Shown here: piece after piece, positions 1 to 5,418 of the stretch
Numbering within the stretch: the stretch's first letter is position 1
Layout: every line of letters starts with the position of its first letter
Assembly (NCBI GenBank): GCA_938004375.1
Contig: CALKWH010000462.1
Location: 1-11,264 of the forward strand
Reading direction: 5' to 3'
Source of the DNA: an uncultured Pseudomonadota bacterium
GTDB taxonomy: Bacteria; Myxococcota_A; Polyangia; HGW-17
Length of the DNA: 11,264 nucleotides
Program-made: the position numbers and the translations under genes
Notes under the pieces: model-generated
What the model was told of the DNA's origin: nothing
Databases searched by the model: none
What the model saw: only the letters and a program-made list of their open reading frames with translations

Positions 1-44
1 ATCGTATTCGGTGACTGGAGTTCAGACGTGTGCTCTTCCGATCT
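1..44 (+). other. Illumina P7/TruSeq adapter with index (not genomic)
   Basis: Bases 11-44 match exactly the 34-nt TruSeq read-2 adapter, which begins GTGACTGGAGTTC and ends CTCTTCCGATCT. Bases 3-10 (CGTATTCG) sit where the 8-nt i7 index belongs, and bases 1-2 (AT) fit the end of the P7 flow-cell sequence. The order P7 end, index, adapter is that of an Illumina library molecule. The contig therefore starts with untrimmed library sequence, and genomic sequence begins at about base 45. No gene boundary or motif in this stretch should be trusted. Confidence 0.98.
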
Positions 45-46
45 AG

Positions 47-250
47 GTGCTGGGCATCCCGGTGGAGCAGGTGGTGGCGCTGGCCCGGGTCGCGGGCGGG
101 CTGAAGGCCGCCGGGCGCGATGAAGACGCGGCCGTCTTTCTCGACGGCCTGCTGGCGCTGTACCCGAAGGAGCCGCGGCTTCTGGCGTTGCAGCGGGTTC
201 TGGCCGATCGTGGAGCGGTCAGTCCCGCGGAGGATCGGACGGCACGGTAG
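47..250 (+). CDS. 3' end of a TPR-like helical protein, 5'-truncated
   Basis: This is the C-terminal end, about 67 residues, of a protein cut by the contig edge. It reads as paired amphipathic helices: ALARVAGGLKAAGRDEDAAV, then FLDGLLALYPKEPRLLAL. The small residues and the Y-P-x-x-P turn are typical of tetratricopeptide-like helical hairpins. The GTG at 47 is only the first in-frame codon after a TAG at 44-46. That TAG is built from the last T of the adapter plus two genomic bases, so it is an artefact and the real start lies off the contig. The stop is TAG at 248-250. The last 32 bp overlap the tail of the convergent gene at 219-542. The function is unknown, and the TPR call rests on helical pattern alone. 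Confidence 0.55.
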   Translation: MLGIPVEQVVALARVAGGLKAAGRDEDAAVFLDGLLALYPKEPRLLALQRVLADRGAVSPAEDRTAR

Positions 251-542
251 GAGAGGGATCCTCGTCGAGCACGCGGATCCCTTCGAGAAGCGTGACCCTC
301 AACTTGACGTCGTGGATCGCGTCCTCGCCGTCCCGGTAACGCACCGAGTAGACCCGCGCCTTCTTGTCCCACAGGTCCTGGGTGCCACAGGCGTCGCACG
401 TCAGGTGGATCACCTGACCGCCCAGACTGCCGACCCAGGCGCGGATGTTGCGCTCGTCGGCGCGCAGCAGCAGAAACACCAAGTAGATGACCGGCCCGAT
501 TATCACGAGCAACAACAGCAGGAAAATTCCGAACAAATCCAT
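219..542 (-). CDS. Small single-pass membrane protein with a CxxC pair
   Basis: The protein has 107 residues. An N-terminal hydrophobic segment at about residues 4-26 (IFLLLLLVIIGPVIYLVFLLL) is followed by RADER, so the segment is probably an uncleaved anchor. The soluble part (about 30-95) holds one CxxC (CDAC near residue 50) and a strand-rich stretch with ARVYSVRYRDGED and VTLLEGIRVLDE. I do not recognise a named family. The look is that of small anchored proteins with a short beta domain, and the CxxC could be a redox pair or half of a metal site. It starts 36 bp after the stop of the 733-residue lipoprotein on the same strand, so the two are probably co-transcribed. A GGAAG lies about 10 nt before the ATG, a weak ribosome site. 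The gene's 3' end overlaps the convergent fragment at 47-250 by 32 bp. Confidence 0.72.
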   Translation of the reverse strand: MDLFGIFLLLLLVIIGPVIYLVFLLLRADERNIRAWVGSLGGQVIHLTCDACGTQDLWDKKARVYSVRYRDGEDAIHDVKLRVTLLEGIRVLDEDPSPTVPSDPPRD

Positions 543-578
543 GTTTTGGTCACTTCCGCCAGATGAGGTGAATTGGCG

Positions 579-2780
579 TCAGGGGACCACGAGCCTTGGC
601 GTTCGGTAAACATTCAGGTTCCCGACGCCGAGCTGGCCCGCCGCGTTGGCACCCCAGCAGGAGATCATCCCCAGACTGTTATGGATGACACAGGAGTGGG
701 TCCCGCCCACGCCGAGGAAGTTCGCGTAGGAGCTCAGGGTCACCTGGACCGGGGAGGTCCTGTTGGTAGTGGTGCCGTCCCCGACCTGGCCGGCCGCGTT
801 CCCGCCCCAGCAGTGAAGGTATTTGTCGTTTTCAATGGCGCAGGAGTGCACGTTGCCCGACGACAGATCCGTGATCCCGCTGAGGTTGGGCACCGTGTTC
901 GGCGTCAATTTGAGCGAAGTGGAACCGTCTCCGAGCTGTCCCATCTGGTTGTTGCCCCAGCACTGCACGGCGCCTGTGCCGAGGCGGGCGCAGGTGGAGG
1001 TGAAGTTCGTGGTGACCTGGACCGCGGTGGACATGTTTGACACGGTCACCGGCGTGCTCGAATTGTTGGTGCCGTTGTTGCCGAGCTGGCCGTAGGCGTT
1101 CGCGCCCCAGCACTTGATCGTCCCGTTGTTGAGCACGGCACAGGCGTGGGTGCCCAGGGAGGCCGAGATGCCGGCGACATTAGTCAGCCCCGAGACGGTC
1201 ACCGGCGAATTCTGCTGGGTGGTGTTCCCGTTCCCCAGTTGGCCGAAGTCGTTCTTGCCCCAGCAGCGGGCCGTGTCGTCCGCGAGCACGACGCAGGTGA
1301 AGAACGCGCCGGCGGAGATGTGCGTGGCCGTGGTGATTCCAGGGAGCGTGACGGGCGTGAGGGAGTCCGTGGTCGAACCGATCCCGAGTTGACCGATGCC
1401 GTTCTCGCCCCAGCACTTGACACTGCCGGTCCCTACGATGGCGCAGGTATGATCGTTGCCTGCGGAAACGGCCACGGCATCGGTGATGCCGGTGACATTG
1501 ACGGGGTTGTCGGAATTGGTGGTCGTGTTGTTTCCTAATTGCCCATACGTGTTGCTACCCCAGCACTTGAGGGCCCCGGACGCGAACCGGGCGCACGTGT
1601 GATAGGAGCCACCGTCGACCTCAGCGACGGCATTGCAGTTGCTGACGTTGAACTGACACGTCGCCGAGACACAGGAGAGATAGCCGCCGAAGATGAAGCC
1701 GATACTGACGCAGGTCTGTCCGTCTGTGTTGGTCCCTTCGCAGTCCTCGTGGGCGCTCTGGATGATCCCATCCCCGCAGCGGCCGTCACACCCGGAGATG
1801 TCGAACGTGCAAAGGCCCGTGCAGGCCAAGTCGCCCGGGTTGTTCCCCAGCGTTTCGCAGCTCTCGCCGTTGAGGTCGGCGCCGTCGCACTGCTCGTTCG
1901 CCGGCTGCAGGACGCCGTCGCCGCAGCGCCCGCTGCAGCCGGTGGTGTCGAGCAGGCAGGTCGGCGTGTCGCAGGCCAGCGTTCCCGAGTAGAAGCCCTG
2001 CGTGAGGCAGGTCGCGAGCCCGAGGTTGTCGCCGTCGCAGGTCTCGCCGTACGAGATTTGGATGGCGTCGTCACCGCAGCGTCCGGCCAGCTCGCAGGAG
2101 GCGAGGTTGAACGCCAGGCAGTTTTGTGCGCAGGACAGGTCCCCGCCGTAGTAGCCGAGGGTGAGGCAGGTCTGGGCGTCGAGGTCGGCGCCGTCGCACA
2201 CCTCGCCGCCCTCTGTCTGGATCTCCCCGTCACCGCAGGCTCCGGCGCAGCCGCTGGTGTCGAAGGCGAGGCAGTCGGTGCGGCAGGCCAGGGTGCCGCC
2301 CAGGAACCCCCGGGACTCGCAGGTCTCGCCCGCGAGCATCTCGCCGTCACAGATCTCGCCGTATCCGACGTGGAGGACGCCGTCACCGCAGCGTCCGGCC
2401 GCCGCGCATTCCGCCTCGTCGTAGCCAAGGCAGTCATCGGCGCAGGCCAGGACACCGCCGTAGTACCCGAGGCTGGCGCAGGTGGCCGAGCCCAGGTCGA
2501 CGGTGTCGCACAGTTCGCCGTCCTCCACGTTTAGGGTGCCGTCTCCGCAGGTGCCGCCGCAGTCAGTCACGTCGAAGGTGCAGTTGGGGTTGCACCGTAA
2601 GGTGCCCAGGGCGTTGTAGTGGCCGATGGACGTGCAGGTGAGCTCGCCGATCGTGCCGTCGCAGTCCTCGCCCGGATCGACGAAGCCGTCGCCGCAGGCG
2701 TTCTGGTTGGTGGTCTTGGTCTCGCACGCGGACAGGAGCCCGAGCAGGATCAGGGCGAGGGGGAGCAGGGTGTTTTTCAT
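579..2780 (-). CDS. Lipoprotein: 7 Myxococcus-type Cys-rich repeats plus 7-bladed RCC1 propeller
   Basis: The protein has 733 residues from the ATG at 2780, which has GGAGG 7 nt upstream. The frame stays open to 2906, but that longer start has no visible ribosome site and would bury the signal peptide. Residues 1-19 are a lipoprotein signal ending in LSAC (Cys19, Glu at +2), which suggests outer-membrane or surface location. Residues 29-382 hold seven modules, each opening with CGDG or CGDD and a GExCDG-like motif, then C-LG-GxLxC-C-D-C. These match the Myxococcus cysteine-rich repeat (TIGR02232/DUF4215 type). Residues 384-733 hold seven RCC1-type repeats, each with CWGxNxxGQLG and a following HTCA-like segment, the number expected for a closed seven-bladed propeller. 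The likely role is extracellular binding or scaffolding; the ligand is unknown. No catalytic motif is seen. The gene for the small membrane protein follows 36 bp downstream. Confidence 0.93.
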   Translation of the reverse strand: MKNTLLPLALILLGLLSACETKTTNQNACGDGFVDPGEDCDGTIGELTCTSIGHYNALGTLRCNPNCTFDVTDCGGTCGDGTLNVEDGELCDTVDLGSATCASLGYYGGVLACADDCLGYDEAECAAAGRCGDGVLHVGYGEICDGEMLAGETCESRGFLGGTLACRTDCLAFDTSGCAGACGDGEIQTEGGEVCDGADLDAQTCLTLGYYGGDLSCAQNCLAFNLASCELAGRCGDDAIQISYGETCDGDNLGLATCLTQGFYSGTLACDTPTCLLDTTGCSGRCGDGVLQPANEQCDGADLNGESCETLGNNPGDLACTGLCTFDISGCDGRCGDGIIQSAHEDCEGTNTDGQTCVSIGFIFGGYLSCVSATCQFNVSNCNAVAEVDGGSYHTCARFASGALKCWGSNTYGQLGNNTTTNSDNPVNVTGITDAVAVSAGNDHTCAIVGTGSVKCWGENGIGQLGIGSTTDSLTPVTLPGITTATHISAGAFFTCVVLADDTARCWGKNDFGQLGNGNTTQQNSPVTVSGLTNVAGISASLGTHACAVLNNGTIKCWGANAYGQLGNNGTNNSSTPVTVSNMSTAVQVTTNFTSTCARLGTGAVQCWGNNQMGQLGDGSTSLKLTPNTVPNLSGITDLSSGNVHSCAIENDKYLHCWGGNAAGQVGDGTTTNRTSPVQVTLSSYANFLGVGGTHSCVIHNSLGMISCWGANAAGQLGVGNLNVYRTPRLVVP

Positions 2781-2797
2781 GGTTCGACCTCCGGCTT

Positions 2798-2827
2798 CGA
2801 TGAGTGTTTCCTTTGTATCACTCATCG
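2798..2827. promoter_or_regulatory. Perfect 9-bp inverted repeat, candidate operator
   Basis: CGATGAGTG at 2798-2806 is matched exactly by its reverse complement CACTCATCG at 2819-2827, with a 12-bp spacer that contains the -10 box of the leftward promoter. The centres of the arms are 21 bp apart, about two turns of the helix. This suits a dimeric DNA-binding regulator acting on one face, and binding would cover the -10 box. The repeat is seen directly; its use as an operator is inferred. A transcript hairpin is less likely, because the predicted start of transcription falls inside the repeat. Confidence 0.5.
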
Positions 2828-2840
2828 GGAACAGAGACAA
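2812..2840 (-). promoter_or_regulatory. Sigma70-like promoter for the 733-residue lipoprotein gene
   Basis: Read on the minus strand, TTGTCT (2835-2840) and TACAAA (2812-2817) are separated by exactly 17 bp. Each box matches four of six consensus bases, and a TG one base before the -10 gives an extended -10 (TGATACAAA). Transcription would begin near 2805 and leave a leader of about 25 nt with GGAGG before the ATG at 2780. The boxes are called by eye, without experimental support. Confidence 0.45.
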
Positions 2841-2871
2841 CCCCGGGTTCGGAGCTCCGGGCGAAGGTGGG

Positions 2872-2900
2872 TTGACAAACCGCCTCAGGTGTCGTGAACT
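2872..2900 (+). promoter_or_regulatory. Possible promoter for the small + strand lipoprotein gene
   Basis: A perfect -35 consensus TTGACA lies at 2872-2877. At 17-bp spacing the -10 position (2895-2900) reads TGAACT, which matches only three of six consensus bases. A start near 2907 would leave a very short leader before the strong AAGGAGG at 2911-2917. The -35 is convincing and the -10 is weak, so an activator or another sigma factor may be needed. Confidence 0.27.
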
Positions 2901-2923
2901 GGGCATCCTGAAGGAGGTTCCCC

Positions 2924-3358
2924 ATGAAAAGATTGTCTGGTCTTCTGTCGATCCTGGTCCTGGCGTTCCTCGCCGTGTCCTGCTCGGGCAAGAGCGGTGG
3001 CGGCGAGAAGGAGAAGTGGCCCGAGAGGCCCGCCGACGGCGCTCCGGTGGCCTTCGTGTTTGTCGAGATCGACGGTGACGGAGATGATCGGGGGGCAGAG
3101 TTTAAAATATACAACTTCGAGGACAAGGCCGTGAACAAGTTGTTCATGAAACTGCACTACCTCGACGCCTCGGGCAAGGAGCTCAAGGACTTCCCCTGGT
3201 CTGCCCAGGCCCCCGAGCTCGTGGGCGCGAAGAAATCGGCCAAGTTCGAGGCCGGCGCGTTCATCCCCAAGGAGACCGCCTCGGTGAAGGTCACCCTGCG
3301 CGAGGTCGGCTACAAGGACGGCTCCAAGTGGGAGGCCCCGGCGCCTAAGGCCGAATAG
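2924..3358 (+). CDS. Small lipoprotein with an FxLYD-like beta domain
   Basis: The protein has 144 residues. The start is well supported: AAGGAGG at 2911-2917 lies 6 nt before the ATG. Residues 1-20 form a lipoprotein signal ending in AVSC (Cys20, Ser at +2), followed by a flexible charged stretch, SGKSGGGEKEK. Residues about 45-135 read as a single beta sandwich: AEFKIYNFEDKAVNKL, then LHYLDASGKELKDFP, then a Lys-rich strand and VKVTLREVGYKDG. A strand with N-x-x-D, followed by a -YLDASGK- strand, resembles the FxLYD family of extracellular domains, but I cannot confirm membership. It is the only complete + strand gene here, divergent from the 733-residue lipoprotein across 143 bp, and it converges on the NFACT gene with 27 bp between stops and no terminator hairpin. 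Function unknown. Confidence 0.85.
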   Translation: MKRLSGLLSILVLAFLAVSCSGKSGGGEKEKWPERPADGAPVAFVFVEIDGDGDDRGAEFKIYNFEDKAVNKLFMKLHYLDASGKELKDFPWSAQAPELVGAKKSAKFEAGAFIPKETASVKVTLREVGYKDGSKWEAPAPKAE

Positions 3359-3385
3359 CTCCCGCAAACAAGTCCACCGAGTCCA

Positions 3386-4867
3386 TCAGTCCGCATTGTC
3401 GGCTGACTTTCGCCCGGCGAACAGACGCTCGATCACCGCCGGGTCGATCACCACATACAGCGATTTGGGGGAGGCCAGGGTGACCTTGCCCGGGGCGCCG
3501 CGCACGGCGTGCACGAACTTGCGCTGCACGAAGTGGACGTCGCCGCGGCCCTCGGGGCGCGCGTCGGAGTAGAACAGCGCGAGCATGGCCGCCTCCTCGA
3601 GGGTGCGCCGGGGCACCGGCCCGTTGCCGCAGAAGATGACCGTGTGGGAGCCGGGGACATCGCGGGCGTGGAGCCACAAGTCGGCGCCGCGGGCCTTCTG
3701 GAAGGTCAGGCGGTGGTTGTCGGCGGCGCTCTTGCCCACCTCGATGGGCAGGCCGTCCGACGAGACGAAGGCGCGGGTCCCCGCGTCGGTGGCGGGCGGC
3801 TTCGTCTTTTTTCCGGCTCCGGTTGTGCGCTTCCCGCCGGCGCCGGGCCTGCCGTCGGCGGCGCCGGGCTTCGCGGGCGGGTCGAAGGCCTCGGCGGGGC
3901 GCTCGGCGAGGTCGGCGAGCTCGACCTCGAGGCGGGCGGCGAGGGCGGCGAAGTGGGCGGCCCGCTCCTCGACCACGGCGCGGCTGCGGCGGGCCTTCTT
4001 GTATTCGCCGAAGTGGAACTGGGCGGCCGCGGCCGGCGTCTTGCAGCGCGCCGGGAGCGTGAGCCGCTCGGGGGGCGAGCCGTCCCAGGGCGTGAACTCG
4101 AAGGTGAGGGCGCCGGCGGGCCACACGGGGAGCGCCGCCAGGAACAGGTCCCCCAGCCGCTTGCCCTCGGTGCGCCGGGCCATGCGCGCCGCGTCGGCCT
4201 GCAAGTGGGCCAGCGTGCGCCGCGCGCGCTCGAGCTCGCGGGTCTTCGCGGTGATGGCCGCGCTCCGGGCGCGCTCCCGGGCGGCGTCACGCATGGCCGC
4301 GGTGAAGTACGCGTCCACGGCGGCGCCGGTGTCCTCGGCGAGGAAACGGGGGGCTGCGTCCGCCCCGGGCGCCAGTGATTCGGACGGCGGCGGCGGCAGC
4401 GTGTAGGTCGCGCCGGCGTGGAGCGGCCGCGTGACGCTGTGGGTGGGGAACCAGGCGCCCAGGATGGCGCCGGTGTCGTCGAGCAGAAACGCGTTGGCGT
4501 GGCGCCCGGTGAGCTCGACGGACAACGTCACCCCCGAGGTGAAGCCGAAAAGGAGCACGCGGTCCCCCGGGCGAGCCAGGCGAAAGGCTGTCACCCTAGC
4601 CCCGCCGACGTGCTTGCGCAGCAGCATGGTGAACGGCCCCACCTCGCCGCGGGCCCGGCGCGAGCCGCACAGGCAGGCGTGGACGAACCCGGGGGTCAGA
4701 TCCACCGCCAGGTCCGTGAACCCGCCCTGGAAGAGCAGGCAGCGCTCGGACGCCTCGACGATCCGGGAGAACCGCTGCCCCGTGAGCAGCCGCGCGCCCT
4801 CGTCGGCCACGAGTTGAAGCTCCGCCGCGGTGAGGTCGCGGCTCTTGGGGGTGGACGTCGGTTTCAT
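3386..4867 (-). CDS. rqcH: NFACT-family ribosome rescue factor (RqcH/FbpA-like)
   Basis: The protein has 493 residues. RqcH binds the obstructed large ribosomal subunit and recruits Ala-tRNA so that the stalled chain is tagged with alanine for proteolysis. The NFACT-N domain (about 10-165) contains MLLRKHVGGARV and then a DR pair at Asp102-Arg103, the position of the Asp-Arg pair needed for tRNA binding in Bacillus RqcH. Charged helices at about 189-236 and 287-323 fit the coiled-coil arm. A Gly/Lys/Pro linker (about 331-363) leads to the NFACT-R domain (about 365-480), which has DNHRLTFQKARGADLWLH, DVPGSHTVI, the helix TLEEAAMLALFYSDA and a PGKV strand. It is shorter than the roughly 570 residues usual for RqcH, so the helical middle is reduced. 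No ribosome-binding site precedes the ATG (the upstream is CT-rich), yet the N-terminus fits the family. It lies 39 bp after the EGF lipoprotein gene. The older name 'fibronectin-binding protein' should not be read as adhesion. Confidence 0.88.
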   Translation of the reverse strand: MKPTSTPKSRDLTAAELQLVADEGARLLTGQRFSRIVEASERCLLFQGGFTDLAVDLTPGFVHACLCGSRRARGEVGPFTMLLRKHVGGARVTAFRLARPGDRVLLFGFTSGVTLSVELTGRHANAFLLDDTGAILGAWFPTHSVTRPLHAGATYTLPPPPSESLAPGADAAPRFLAEDTGAAVDAYFTAAMRDAARERARSAAITAKTRELERARRTLAHLQADAARMARRTEGKRLGDLFLAALPVWPAGALTFEFTPWDGSPPERLTLPARCKTPAAAAQFHFGEYKKARRSRAVVEERAAHFAALAARLEVELADLAERPAEAFDPPAKPGAADGRPGAGGKRTTGAGKKTKPPATDAGTRAFVSSDGLPIEVGKSAADNHRLTFQKARGADLWLHARDVPGSHTVIFCGNGPVPRRTLEEAAMLALFYSDARPEGRGDVHFVQRKFVHAVRGAPGKVTLASPKSLYVVIDPAVIERLFAGRKSADNAD

Positions 4868-4906
4868 GGGAGGGTGGGAGAGGGCGAAGGCGCGGCGCGG
4901 GTAGGA

Positions 4907-5418
4907 CTAGGGGCAGACGGGATCGTGAGCGCCGAATCCTGAATAAGTGCCATCAGCATAGCCATCCCATTGGACGGCCGGATCAAAATCATCGGAGCCA
5001 ATAGCATCACCGATCAAAATTCCGCATTTACGCCGAATTGTATTATCTGCAGTGCTGGTCAATCCTGTACCCCATTCAGTCCCAGGGTCTTGGCCGATTT
5101 TCCCAATGATATCAAGAGAAGTACTTGCGCAAACAAGTTCAACTGCATCATCACCATTAAAACTGAGAGAACCGGAAGTTTGATCGCAAACACCAGAAGA
5201 AACAATCTCCGCGCCAGTATTACAGAGAACGTAAACGTCATTTGCGGCAATCGACTCGGTTACTGTTAAGTTAATTGTTGTTCCTGCAGACGTTGAACCG
5301 TTGGAATATATTTTAACGGAACAACCTGACAGACTAACACTGGTCGAAAACGGATTAAAAATCTCTAAAACCTTATTAGTCCCAACGCTGCCCTCGGTGT
5401 ATTCCGAGAAGAACAGGC
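4907..5418 (-). other. Low-GC 3' segment encoding the second lamin-tail domain
   Basis: Counted by hand, bases 4921-5400 hold 216 G+C in 480 (45%), while the adjacent 5401-5820 of the same gene hold 263 in 420 (63%). The change coincides with the start of the last lamin-tail domain. Within the segment, codons such as TTA, ATA, GGA, ACA and AAT appear that are scarce in the surrounding genes. The reading frame is unbroken and the domain looks complete, including its final Cys-Pro. The simplest reading is acquisition of a 3' domain from a lower-GC source, fused in frame. The composition is seen; the transfer is inferred. Confidence 0.7.

Noticed and set aside
1539..2534. A 331-codon + strand frame and a 306-codon minus-strand frame over the Cys-rich lipoprotein
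   Set aside because: Both are out-of-frame shadows of the repeat region. Neither shows a domain or a start signal, and the lipoprotein frame explains the sequence fully.
2781..2906. The 42-codon upstream extension of the 733-residue lipoprotein to the ATG at 2906
   Set aside because: It would place the signal peptide in the interior and would need transcription to start upstream of the clear promoter and operator. The ATG at 2780 has GGAGG at the right distance.
3386..4867. Fibronectin-binding adhesin reading of the NFACT gene
   Set aside because: The old FbpA name comes from an in vitro binding study. There is no signal peptide, and the NFACT-N and NFACT-R motifs point to the cytoplasmic ribosome rescue factor.
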